Source: Membranipora membranacea (lineage: Eukaryota; Bryozoa; Gymnolaemata; Cheilostomatida; Membraniporidae). Taken from it: DNA of 64,000 bases. Of the stretch, positions 1 to 12,239 are shown piece after piece (position 1 is the stretch's first letter; every line of letters begins with the position of its first letter). A program made the translations under genes and the position numbers. Location: assembly GCA_914767715.1 (NCBI GenBank), contig OU612075.1, positions 21,328,001-21,392,000 of the forward strand. The letters run 5' to 3'. Below the pieces are notes generated by a model. It did not search any database. It was not told the origin of the DNA and saw only the letters and a program-made list of their open reading frames with translations.

Positions 1-401
1 ACAATGTCAAGTTTAAATGGAGCCAAGGGCCCTTGGTTTGTGATATATAAACCCTTTTGTTAATGTCAACAGTCTCCGCTAAATTAGTTATTAACAAAAG
101 ATGCAGAATTTTGCCTTGTTATTGGATACTTTAGGGGAAGTTTATTGGGTTTCCCAGAACAAATTTTAGGAGTTTTTCATGAATGAATCTCATACTGTTA
201 ATGGCACTGATTTTGTAATCATGTTCATACCAGAAAAATTTCTTCCTGCTTGTTCCTCCTAGTTTTCATATTATATAGAATATTAGCGAGAACTTGATTT
301 ATATTTTAATAGACACCAGTTAAGATAAATGTAGCCTGCAGTTCATCCTTTGTAAGCATATATCCGTTTGCACCCAGATTGGTCAGCACGAGTAAAACAG
401 G

Positions 402-613
402 ATCGCTTCTCGACCTGTCACTGCCAATGGCCGATTAGTGCCAGTTCAGTTTTGGCAACTCGCTGCACACTCATGATTAAGAGGTCCACCATGGCCTCAC
501 CTCTAGGATGCATTCTAGTTTTCTAGGATGTATCACATTCTCAGTATGAGGATTTAGGGCACCTTGCGTCCCTCTTTAGGAGCAGCCCAATCTTCTGTTT
601 CTTACTAAACAGC
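402..613 (+). mobile_element. U2-snRNA-headed retroposon, copy 1
   Basis: The element begins exactly with ATCGCTTCTCG, which is the 5' end of metazoan U2 snRNA as I know it, and ends near TAAACAG. An 8-bp direct repeat AAAACAGG (394-401 and 614-621) flanks it and looks like a target-site duplication. Block B lacks it at the corresponding place (about 13,970-13,990), so it inserted after the block duplication. About 16 bases after the U2 start are missing compared with copy 2 at 18,075-18,306. The body also contains a stretch resembling the U2 stem-loop III loop (CTCGCTGCAC region), but the branch-site recognition GTAGTA is absent, so it is not a working U2 gene. Confidence 0.7.
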
Positions 614-1989
614 AAAACAGGACAACATGATTGTAGTTAAATGGTGTGATGATTGTAGTTGAGAATGAGTGGTGTGATAATTTGAATTGTATCTCACATC
701 TATCATTTGTTTGGCTGCTGTGTAATTTGTCAAAATATAAATAATCAACATATACATTGTTCCGTAAAAGAATTGAATCATTATTAACTGACCAGCAAAG
801 GGCAATGAAACTTTGCCACCGATCATTGTATTCAGTGCTGAGAGGGGAGCGCCCTCAGCCACTGAAGGGGAAGTGCTCTCTCACTCTCACTCTCACTCTT
901 ACAGCGTGTTACATATTGTAAAGATACTAAAAACTAAAACTCATTACATAACAAACCCATGTATTATGTAATCAAATTAAAAGTTCTTTTGTTTCACCAG
1001 CCTAAGCTGGAGACTGTTTCAACTCCAAACTAGTTGTCACTGCTCTCATCTACAGGATTAGGTTCAGTCAAATTTCAGGGGACAATAGAGTAATTTACTC
1101 TTCAAACAGCGGATCCAGGGTGCAGTATTGTGTCGAGGAGTGTATATATTGCAACTTCTGGCCACCTCCCAACATCTTTATGGGGCGTTGGCTGTCCGTG
1201 ATTGGTCTGGGGGGTTTTGGGCCCGCCCTGGTCTTTGTGTTGGTGTGTTCCCTGTATACCTGGTAAAACTTATCCTGTTTCAGTGTTCTTTTATGAGTCA
1301 ATGCACTCAGTTCATTAGCAAATGAACTCAGACTGTTTTGAAAGTATATCAAAGTCTTTTTTACAAAATCAGTTTAGAGGAAAGAAGGCAAAAGGTACGA
1401 ATATTAACCTTATCATTTTATTATAACCTTCATTCCTCATTCAAGGATTAATTATATATATATACCTTGAATTGTGTAAATGCTTAATTTGGCATCAGGA
1501 TTGATGCATTTGACACCTTGTTAATTTTACGTTTTGGAAGTAAAAGTTTATTTTAAAAGTTGTAAAGTATTAAGTTAAATTTTTGAGAACTGTGTAATGC
1601 TTTTATACATAGTCATGTAGTCATTGTTTGTGTTAATCTTTTATAGATTTCACGGCTGTAATCTCAGTAAAAGCTCATCAATAAAGCTTTATATTGATCG
1701 ACAATAGTCTGAGTTACGTCAGTAAAATCCCAAGTCATAAATCCCCTAAGCTGAAAGTCTAACGATAGGGAATCGTGTCATTCAATCATTGACAAAATGC
1801 ACACATCTGAATGAATTACCCACCGTCATATAAGTCTTTGCATCAGTTTATTGATGGGGATACTTGCCTATAATAGAAGATTTAATGACATTTTGGCACA
1901 CAAAACACATGGTTTGAATTTTGATATGGCCTGTGGTTTGACTTGTGCTCTTGTCACATTATGTGGGTTAAAAAAAACATGTTGGTTAA

Positions 1990-2196
1990 AATTGCAAGGG
2001 TTCGTCACTCGCCACATCGTGGTGGTGAAATAGTGTGTGTGGGCGAGGCTGCAATGACTGCGCCAATTTGCTCTCAGTTTTTAGGCAGGTCGGAGCACAC
2101 ATGGGGGTCCAACAACAGTGGGATTCGAACCCACGACCTTCAACACTTGCGTGCTGAAGGATCGGCGCTCTAACCACTGAGCCACCTCCTACTCCT
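1990..2196 (-). mobile_element. tRNA-derived SINE
   Basis: On the minus strand the head carries an A box (TGGCTCAGTGG) and a B box (GGTTCGAATCC), spaced as in a tRNA. The anticodon arm has become a long hairpin (CTTCAGCAC/GTGTTGAAG) without a normal 7-base loop, so this is a tRNA-derived repeat and not a tRNA gene. A body running GTGTGCTCCGACCTGCCT then CTGAGAGCAAATTGGC follows. The same body is found at 34,690-34,805. Block B lacks the insertion between its copies of the flanks (around 14,325), so it is younger than the duplication. Confidence 0.75.
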
Positions 2197-5100
2197 AATG
2201 AGGAAAAAGTGTACATTTTTGCTGGTCATTGTAAAGTTGAACACACCACAATAACCTCAGGGTTATATAACTTCTATATAGGGAAGTCTGGGTTAAAATC
2301 TGAGCGGTCTTGGCACTCCGTCATCAAATCATTCATAACCGTATTCAGGAACTAAACTTTAACTTTGACAGAGTTATAATTATATAGACAAGCCTGTCTA
2401 TATGAGCAGATCGTTTGCTATCAAATCTAAGTTGATATTTTTTGAACAGTAAAGCCATACTATATTTTTAAAACAAGAGGTCAATTATGATGATGATATG
2501 AGCAATGCACTCCCTCTCAATGAAATGAGGGTGGTTTATCTCTCCTTTACTGACCTTCACGAGTCAAACATCACGCTATGAGAACTCTACTGTTGATTGA
2601 CATTTTTGCAGGAGCTAGAATGATTCAATGGTCAACAAAGAGTAATAATATAAAACAAGCCTCTTCCAATCAGCGTTGAAATTTTCAACACACCATTCCT
2701 TACATGTGATGAGACACTGGCTGCTTGTTTTGTTGGACACATCTTTGCGGCATACCCGCTTATAGTCCTACCGCAACCCTAACTAGAAGTGGCTGGTAAT
2801 GCAAATTTGTTTATATTTACTGGATTGGGTTTGAGGGCGGTTTTTTAAAAGCTGGTCGCAATTATGAGGATGTACCATGTGCTTTTAATGCTTATCCAGC
2901 CAATTCGTTCAATAGAAGTAAAAGATAGGACATAATTCATTGGAGGGAGATTTTTGGGCTTTTATGCTAGGGGCACTAACAGCCACCAGTGTCTCAATTT
3001 TCTAGCGAGGCATTTTCAGGATGTGTCTGACAATTTCTCAAAGTTCCTGAATCATTACAAGGTGTCTGTACAAAATTCCCCGCTGAGGATAATATAAAAA
3101 CTGTTGAGGGTGTCAAGATTTCAGAAACACAAAACAACCAAACCACACTTGGATAAAATAATTTTGGTCAATTATTTTTGTTCTGTGTGGGGATTCCCAT
3201 AATAAAAGCGGGGCATTATCAGTTGTGTTGGTAAAACAAACTAATTTGCAAACATCGTAAATTGATTTTATTGACAGAATATTATCAATGCAACTTAATT
3301 TGATGCTTGTTATATGATAATGCACAATACCATGGTGCAATGACCACAGATATTTGTTACTACTCAATATTTGTTACACTAAGCAAAAATTTTCAACACT
3401 TAATACATATTTTATATGTGGTTTTCTCTGACGAAATTTGCAAAATAATACGATCCCCTGATGTCAGATGCTCAATAAAGGTAAGTAAACAATCTGGTTC
3501 TACTGAGCAGGCTTTTTTTTACAAGGAACCAATATCCCCATCGGAGCATAACACTTGGATAATTTTTATGAAGGAAAAGGTAATGTCAGTAATGTAAAAA
3601 ATTGGATCTGTTTGCGCTGAGATATCATCAGGTTTATTGCAATAACAGTATGATAGCGTGCATTAGCGAGAATTGGTCGCAATAATGGGGTTATGTTTTT
3701 CTCCCTTGATTATTTACAGATGAGACCATACATTTGCAAAGTTTTATATAAGCCATAAAGGATGCAGATGAGACCTTTTGCTGTGAAAACTCCTAGGTTT
3801 CTGCTAACGACAATTGATATTTTTATTCGGTAATAAAAAAATCTGACCTATGTGCTAAAATAAAAAACTATCGGAAAATCTTAATTTTTAATACAATCAA
3901 AATTAAATGATAATACATTAAGTTATAAAAACCTGATCAATCACAATGAAATTCAGTGTCAGGAAGGAAGGTGTCATGAAGTATACAGCTAAATTTGTTT
4001 TGCAAAAAAATTCCATATAATATATATTAAGTTGTTGTATTAAATATAGAGTTATTTTGTATTACAATAACATAAAATATATATATGTTATTCTGAATTT
4101 TTTTTCTGAAATCAATATTTTCAGGTTGGATTTATATAATATTCAAAATCCTTAACTGGAAGATTATAATTTCTCTTTATTTTAATGATATATTTATTAT
4201 ATTAAATAATAATTATCAAATTATATTTGCAGTCAATTTTTGTCTCATGAAGTGGGTCAGCATGTTCCGCCCATAGAGTTATGGTTCCGCCTGTGAAATT
4301 ACCCTACTTTTGCTTCTATCTTAATTTCCCTGGCTGCCAGACCGAAAAGTTTGATCTGCTCCAATGATAGCTTTTATATAAAAGTGCCAATTTATGGTCT
4401 CCTCTGTTCAGCGCCCCCTATAATAAGGGACAACTCCTGACACAACCTTATTGATAAATAGGGAATGCACTCCAACAAAATGTCAATGAACAGCTTTGAT
4501 ACTGCTCAATTATAAACTCAAACAAGATGCCTGAGATTGCATTGAGCGGCTATTGGATATTTGGGAGAAACATACAGACAAAGGCAGTTACATCCTTCTT
4601 GTCTTTGAAACTTCTTGGATTCATGTGGTTTTTACTTCCTGCAGTACTTTTCTAAGAATATGTTCATCCATGTATACTGCAGGACTTGTTTGTTTGTTCT
4701 ACCAATGATTAAGCTCTATTTATCACCAGCAGTCAATATCGTGTCCTGTTAGGTTGTTTAGCAAATAACTTGGTATTTGTGTGATAGATGATGAGTCTAT
4801 ACACTTATACTTATCCCCTTGCTTATGCATCGTCAAAAAAGCAAATAAAATATATAGAATCCATTTAACCGTACTAGCTGCTGGTTTCAAATGCATGCAT
4901 GCATGTTACTTGTTGCGTAAAAATATATAAATTATGTGCTTATAAGCTGGCCACCAACAGATCATGACTCTCAATCTTTTTCTGAGTAAGATTTGGCAGC
5001 TCGAGTTTATTGGCGTTAAATATTAAGTGATAATCATCTGATTAGTGATGTCATATCCTGTAACTAACTGACATCGTTAAACACCAGAGAGCGCATTGTC

Positions 5101-8005
5101 AAGTATGATATAAGCTGTATCTGACTCTGATGTTAAACCGTACAGCATTATCTAAAATTACCTGTGACCAGTCTTCCTCCACAATAATTTACTCTTGGTT
5201 CTTGCATTATAGGTAAAGGATGAATTCAAAGTCGAATTGTCATTTCTCTGTTTATTTTGATTGTGCGTCAATAAATGTCTATTGTTACTGCTGTTCATTT
5301 TTTGCCATGCTGGAAATCTCGGAATTGAATCATGGTGTATAACAAGTATGGTTATGGTACCATTACCATTGTCTTTCTTCCTTACTAATAATTGATGTAT
5401 AAATATTTGTGAGCAGTGCAATCTCATTTGAATAGCATACAAAATGTATAATACCAGGTTGACCTTGTATCCGACTGATAGTGCTTCAGTTTGTCTCAGG
5501 AATGAGGAAATTTTGTGCATTATTGCTGGGCAAGCAGGGTTAATACACGACAGTGACCTAGGGGTTACTTTATAGTCAATAGTAGAAGCCTGACCAAGAT
5601 AATAGCTATTTTTAGCTATTTTAGCACTCTTGCTCGATACGTTTCAGGAACTAGTGCGATTGAACAAGGTTGCCTTGATAAGTGGCAAATCAAACCAATA
5701 CGAGGTCCATGAAGAAAAATAGCCCATACATGGATCGCCAGTGCAGTGTTCTCTGACAAAATTTTGCAAAGAACACAATCCAGTGATGTCAGATCCGCAA
5801 AAAAAGGTATACATTCTGGTACTACTGAGCAGGATATTTATTGTAAGGAAAGAATACCACTATTGGTCATACCACTTAAACCCGAGCACTAAATCTCCTC
5901 TAGCCTATATCTTGACAAGACAGGCTAGACCTGATCGACTTATTTAATTGTTCGTATTTATAGTTTTATCATAATTAGATTGAGGTTACTATTATCGCTC
6001 TAACGAGGGGGATCCCAGCAGGAGACTGCTTCCACAAACATTATACATTGATTTTACTGACATTTGCTATAAGATTGCTATCTGAGGGCTTGCCGGTAGT
6101 CCTAGTTGATATATTTTGCTTTCATAACAAGGTCAAATAATATCATAGTACACTATTTTTTTATGCTTTGAAGCTCGCCACAGTTTAATGCATTTTATTT
6201 TCAGAAAATTTGTACCATACACTGGCATCTTGTGATACTTCGGCCATTTTTATTAGTGAACACAATACAATGACTTTCTCACCAATCATTAGATTGCAGT
6301 GGTATATCTATTACAATGATCTCAAGTCTATTGAGAAGCTCTCAAACAGAGTTTAACTTACTACTTTTACGAATGTAACTCATAAGGAAAAGGTGATTTC
6401 AGTAATCACAAAATAAGATCTGTTCGCCGCACTGGGATATCATCAGCTTTATAGCCCAATCAGTATAATAAGCACCAGATAACAATAATCAGTCACCAAA
6501 TTTGATCATAAGGATGTCATAGCAAAACCATCTGGGATACGAAAAATATAACAAGGAAGAGTCTGAATTCAATGAGACTTACTGTAGAAGGTTCAGCTGC
6601 ACGTCACATCCGAGGTTATCTCATTCAGAATATTTATAATCTATGATATCAGTGTGGAGTTATACTGTCAAATAGATAAGACTGATAATTATCTACTTGT
6701 GGCGTATATTTGTATCTACAAATCCAATTGGTTCCTCATGTAGCAGTAACGGCATTTCACTAAACCCAAATAGCCTGGTCAATGGTCACTTGTATAAACT
6801 AATTATCGACATAAGTCATACTACCTACCTGAAGGCCCACAGTTTTTCACAAAGGCTTGAAGCAGCAATGTTTTTAGCTAGCTACTATTTACGCACCAAC
6901 CCCTAATAAACTCCTGCATTAGCTTGCCAGCTAACAAAAAACTAGCTAAAATTAACTCTAGATTTTATTTCCTCATCTTGGGTAATCTATGTGATGAAAG
7001 ATGTAAAGCGGTGGTTACGCCGCTATGTATTGATCCAGCTAGGTGTGTAGAATCATTATCGAAACTTTTTTCTACCACAAAACTGCAAAATGATTTATTG
7101 CACCAGTACCAGTAATCAATTTATTATCGTTGATTCATGAGAAAATATGTATCCCATTAATATTAATTTACAGTGAGAAATTTACAATAATAATACTATA
7201 ATTTGATGAACATCCTCATGGCTTCACTTCACTCATTGTTTTTGTTTGATTAATTAAATTTTTTACATTAACGCTTTCCTTCCTATCGGTTTTCTTAGAA
7301 TATTTTATCTTTTCTATTTATTTCATTTAATTTTGTGTACTGTTTTACTGAACAACCATGCAATAATTTGAACTAACTTCACTCCTCTAGTGCTGGTTCA
7401 AAAATTCACTAAATATCTCAATGATTTAAGTGGCATATCGCACGGAAAACTGACATGGTCATAATCAATGTCTATTTACTGACTTAATTTCAAATAGACA
7501 CATTTCAAGATTTATTAACTCAGAGTTTATTTTGGTTCAGGGTAGGAATAACTCTTTGGCGAGCATGGACAGCATTAAAAAAAGTAAGTAGTATGATTAA
7601 ACAGTTAAAAACAAAATTGGATAGGAAAGAACAGGAAATGGACATGGGTTAGTGAAGTAAAATATTATAAATATAACATAATACTGAGATGAAACTGGCC
7701 GTAAAACTATGCAATAACTGCATTTTAAATACCGATTAACTGCTTTTTTTGTTACGAAAATAAGACAGTGCTCAGCATCTTAGAGAAAATGGTGTTGTAT
7801 CAAAAATCAAGATTTTTACCACAAATGCTAAATATGAAAGAGAGTCAATACTCTAAGTAAGCGTTAATGTCATCAAAAATTGGAGAAGTGGAAGTATTTG
7901 TCTGAGTCCCAATTGCATGATTTTTAGTGTTGTTGAAAAGCATCACAAATCACAAGAAAAAAGAGCCGTTCAAATATTTAGGCCATTGCTGTCTAACTAG
8001 GAGAC

Positions 8006-9924
8006 TTACAGCATTGATTTGTAACATTTACAGAGCCTTATTAGCACCCTCTTCCCTGTCTTGAAGTCATCATAGGCTTTCCACTTACACTTCTGGTTGT
8101 AATGAATCTCATAACCATCACAATCATTAGATCTGTCGTGAGTGAGTGATCCATCCATCTGAGAGTATCTCCCACATCGACAAACTCCAAAATCGCAAGT
8201 GTTTATTGCTTTTAATGAGACAGCTTCTGCAGCGTCTTTAAAAATGAGCACCGAAATGTCTTTTGATCACTTCCATCAAATATGGCCCTTGAACCTTATG
8301 CTTCAACGTTCAACTGATAACCAATTATCCACCTGGAGAATGATGAATTATTTTTTTCCGGCCTAAAACCTCAATGTTCAATTCACAAACAACCCCCATT
8401 TTTTTTATTATGCATGAATTTCTCTCAGCGTGCAATGTGTCTGTTCAAACCAGGACAGTCATAATCAGAGACCTCCCTGATAACATTGTTACTGTAACAC
8501 CAGTCACCACACTAACAGACTAACCTTTCAATGATCTGATAAAGATGGAAAAAATTTCATGTTGCATAATTTTATTGATGTGGTGAATGCAGACATATTG
8601 CTGGGTGCTTTTTGAGTATACTAACTAGATGTCACTTCTAGCTATGGTGAGATTTCTATGATATAGATGGTGGGAACTGAAGTAGATACGATAACAATAT
8701 CAGTACAGCGCTAGGATTTTTATGCAACATTTTTATGAAGACGTGTCTGGTTGGTAATTAATTTAGTATTCAATCACCTATTTTGCTCTGAAGGTCCTAA
8801 ACTCTATTTCCATTCAGATTTAAAAATGATTGAAAATTGAATTAAAGCAGAGTGGCCGTTATTCAAAGGATCTCCATTTGACTGGTAGAATAACTTTTTA
8901 CGAACAAACCACTGCCTGCTTGGATTCTTTCCCACTACATTGAGCCATCCTCTGACCCGCTAATAGGAAACAAAAACAGAAAACATATAAGGGAAAAGCA
9001 GGTCATCATTCCCTTTAGGGTACAAGCTCGTTAAACACAAAACTGTCATGACTGATTGGAACAAGCGGTCAGTTTCATTCTGCTGTCCAGTTCGTTATTT
9101 ACTCAGGTCCTCTGTTTTTAAGAAATCCCAAATCCACTTCATGGAAAATCATGTTTCCATTGGAACTTGATACCTTTGAGGATATTTATATGTGTGACAA
9201 TCCTATTGTGACATAACCAGCTTCTTTCATTTGATAATTCTGCCGTTAGCACATTATTTGGAAACATGGTTCCATCTACATCCCAGTCAGTAACACCGGC
9301 GGATTTGGCTGATGAATTTGTTAGGTCAAACTTCCAGATTACTTTCATCAGGGAGGCCTCCCTGCTTTCATATAGTATTTACTCACTCAACCTATGGTAT
9401 TATCCTCTCTTGCAAAGTTCATTCTAACAACTATTCACAAAATTGATCATTTTCATTATTTGGAAGCCATAGGTTTCATCTAGATCCCATCAAGAAGGGT
9501 GTTTTATGTGTTTTAGGTCCAACTCCTAGATTATATGCACATAGTATTTATTCACCTAACCTTTAGTATTATCTTCTCTTTCATTCATTCATTCATACAC
9601 AAGATTCATCTTTTTTTTTCTTGTTAGCGGGCTTCAGTTACAGGAATGACATAGTAGGCCTATTTAATATATATCTAAATTCATTATTTTTAGATTTGTG
9701 TTTGTGTAACTGAATGTCACCTGGGATTGAACAGCTGTCGTATGATTTGGTTTTCCATCTTGCATTGCTCCCATTTATTGACTCTATCATCATATTACAA
9801 TCGGGGCATTCCCTTTCAGGAAAAAAATTCCCAAATAATGCGGTCAGACGTACCTTGTCAAGGATCGATAATATGTACTCCACATCTGAGTACACACAAT
9901 GTTCTTAGGAGAGTTTCTATACAT
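8006..9924 (-). CDS. Small cysteine-rich protein gene with terminal exon shared with block B
   Basis: I do not recognise the family. A phase-consistent minus-strand model has a 5' exon or exons within 9,924-9,721 (encoding ECPDCNMMIE and KSYDSCSIP), an exon 9,308-9,174 (VTDWDVDGTMFPNN, SWLCHNR) and a terminal exon 8,226-8,006 (CDFGVCRCGRY, DCDGYEIHYNQKCKWK, RLCKCYKSML, stop). The splice phases (1 and 1) agree. The N-terminus is unresolved: 9,854-9,812 could be a 41-base intron or be read through, and I see no signal peptide. The last 60 codons are almost the same as those of the block B exon (19,425-19,245), and most nucleotide differences are silent. This supports real coding use of that exon. 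The acceptor used at that position in B is TTTTGG here, so an upstream acceptor (CTGCAG before 8,226) is assumed. Cysteine spacing suggests a small extracellular domain, by inference only. Confidence 0.4.
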
Positions 9925-10904
9925 GCTGATAGGCTGATAACATGATAAGAGGCCAATCAAGGCTCTATAGTGTCGTTTACATTCCTTGACCAAATCCGTT
10001 TTTGCAGGTTGCATGTACTTTGCTATAAAAATAAAATAACAATTTGAGCACTATAGTAATTCCGAATTCCTAGAGGTTATACTGGAACAAACGGTTGTAA
10101 CGCTTTGTGGCATTATGCCAAATACCTCAAGGACTTTTTATTCATCTGGGTCAAAAAGTAGTGAGAGGGAGATAAGCTGCAGGATCTCATTTATTTTATT
10201 TTTTATTCCATGAACAAGTAAACAACTTGGCCGATCAATGGATTTGATTCATACAACTTGTTCTATCACAGTACAGCCAGATAGGACAACAGGGACACAA
10301 CAGCCTTCCCCCCCCCCCCCCCTTGAACCCCATAGCTACATAGATACTCTGGAGTAGTGACAATATTGCTGACTTATAGTTGAACATGACGTTCATTTAC
10401 CTTAAATAAAAAAAAATCGACAAAGGATCGAACAACAATGGCTCTGAAAGTGGCTATTTTCTAACCTACCAAAGTTATATTTATATTTTATATAAGATAT
10501 GATTTATAGTCCGTTGTTCAATATTGAGGTTCACTAGTGTGATCCTACTTAGATGTTACCTGGCCAAAACTATGTTGTATCTTTTGTATTGCTGAAGAAA
10601 TTTCAGAACAAAACATGGCTGCACTTCTCAACTTTGTTTCCGAAGCACTGATGAACTGCACAATCATGTTGGTTTGGCAGGCAGGGTACTGTCAGTACCA
10701 AAAATGGGCACTTGAGATATGTAGTTATATTCAGCCAGCCGCAGAAGTTAGAGGGTACAGATAGAGATGTATACAAATGCACCCAGTAACCGCCATGGTA
10801 TTTTGTAGTCACAAGCATACACAACGAGCAGAGAGACGCAGAAGTAATCCATTAAAGATGTAGCGAAGATAACCGCAGCAGGCTAATCCGGTCAGAAAAT
10901 AGGA
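9925..10904. other. Intergenic, no gene seen
   Basis: AT-rich sequence with a run of 14 C at 10,309-10,322. No open frame with splice support was found. The boundary of block A homology is somewhere before this point. Confidence 0.5.
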
Positions 10905-11371
10905 ATTCCGGTGACGCAGTAATTTGGTTTTCCAACACGTCATAGTACCAAGTACCAAGTAATCTCCAGGGTGACACAGAAGTAATTAACCAGGAAGTAA
11001 CAACAACAAAGTCAGCCCGAAAATAGAACAACAAATTCCAGAGGGTAGACTGAGGAACAGCAGCAATATACCACGTGATGTGACCACAGAACGGATTCAT
11101 ATGACAAAGCCACAAGAGACACTAATCCTAGTACCAAGAACCAATTAATCTTCAGGAATTTGGTTTTCCAAAACGTCATAGCACCAAGTACCAAGTAATC
11201 TTCAGGATGACACAGAAGTAATTAATCATGGAGTAACAACAACAAAGTCAGCCCAAAAATAGAACAATAAATTCCAGAAGGTAGACTGAGGAACAACAGC
11301 CATATACCACGTGACGTGACCACAGAACGGTTTCATATAACAAAGCCACAAGAGACACTAATCCATTAATC
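10905..11371 (+). repeat. Tandem duplication (about 240-bp unit) in a promoter-like region
   Basis: Two adjacent copies, about 10,920-11,130 and 11,160-11,371, share long stretches including ACCAAGTACCAAGTAATCT, GACACAGAAGTAATTAA, AACAACAACAAAGTCAGCCC and AAGCCACAAGAGACACTAAT. They lie just upstream of a TATA box (11,430-11,440) and of AATAAA at 11,531. This layout resembles the repeated U3 enhancer region of an LTR. I could not find convincing TG...CA ends or a second LTR, so the element type stays open. Confidence 0.65.
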
Positions 11372-11429
11372 CGCCGACAGCTAATCAAACGACAACAAGC
11401 AGAGTCAGCACAAAAATCGGCACCTATAT

Positions 11430-11440
11430 AAAGGCCGAAA
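11430..11440 (+). promoter_or_regulatory. Putative TATA box
   Basis: CTATATAAAGG lies downstream of the duplicated 240-bp units. About 90 bases further is AATAAA (11,531-11,536). No open frame follows, so if it is a promoter it probably belongs to a decayed retroelement. Confidence 0.35.
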
Positions 11441-11875
11441 TTTTGAACAGTAAATTAGTACAGTTTAATTCTTTGAGCAGCACAGTCAACTTTTTACATA
11501 GCTAGTAAAAGACATTATATTTTGATTTAATAAATACTAGTTTTAAATCAAAGATCTTTGTTGGAACGCTAACACTAAAGTGGAGTCTAAGGACCAATAT
11601 ATACTGTGAGTATCATTTGAATTACATTATCATTTTTTTTATAAGTATCAAGACAATAAACAATAACTTTAGTGAATATACTGTTGTAATTGATTTCTAT
11701 GCATATAGTAATTTGCAAAGTAATTAGGGACAGTTCGTCAGGTACTCAGACGTTAGGTCATATTCACTAAGAGTTTATAAGGCAATTTTGCAATCAACTA
11801 AAGTAAGTCGTTGTTAATTGTTACTATAACAACACTCTGAAACAGGATTCAAAATTAACTTTAGGAGGTTTAATC

Positions 11876-12239
11876 ATTGTGACCCACCTTAAACGCATGT
11901 AATTCGCGTAAGGTGCTCATATCAAAGTCGGAAATCATTGTGACCCACCAAAAACGCATGTAATTCGCGTAAGGTGCTCATATCAAGTCGGAAATCATTG
12001 TGATCCACCATAAACGCATGTAATTCGCGTAAGGTGCTCATATCAAGTCGGAATTCATTGTGACCCACCAAAAACGCATGTAATTCGCGTAAGGTGCTCA
12101 TATCAAGTCGGAAATCATTGTGATCCACCATAAACGCATGTAATTCGCGTAAGGTGCTCATATCAAGTCGGAATTCATTGTGACCCACCAGAAACGCATG
12201 TAATTCGCGTAAGGTGCTCATATCAAGTCGGAAATCATT
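11876..12239. repeat. 60-bp minisatellite, six units with alternating variants
   Basis: Six head-to-tail 60-base units share the core ACGCATGTAATTCGCGTAAG. Units at 11,941, 12,061 and 12,181 carry GACCCACCA and end in GGAAATC. Units at 12,001 and 12,121 carry GATCCACCAT and end in GGAATTC. The array is therefore partly organised as a 120-bp dimer. The first unit has one extra A. Because 60 is a multiple of three, the minus strand stays open across the array, but no splice sites or initiation context support translation. Confidence 0.9.

Larger units (their letters stand above)
1..8190. repeat. Block A of a diverged tandem segmental duplication
   Basis: This stretch reappears in the same order and orientation as block B (13,556-19,430). 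Anchors that can be aligned by eye are 1-395 with 13,556-13,960; 1,770-1,960 with 14,150-14,330; 2,205-2,560 with 14,325-14,600; 2,590-3,350 with 15,310-16,090; 6,540-6,650 with 16,745-16,870; and 7,990-8,190 with 19,225-19,430. Non-coding anchors are clearly diverged and interrupted by block-specific insertions. Apart from the terminal exon at 8,006-8,226 and the inserted repeats listed separately, I see no supportable gene here. The many short open frames are AT-rich and not shared between the blocks. A further internal repeat links 3,300-3,650, 5,720-5,870 and 6,380-6,480. Confidence 0.8.

Noticed and set aside
2115-2196. A tRNA gene on the minus strand
   Set aside because: A and B boxes are present, but the anticodon arm is an extended hairpin without a 7-base loop, and a shared SINE body follows.
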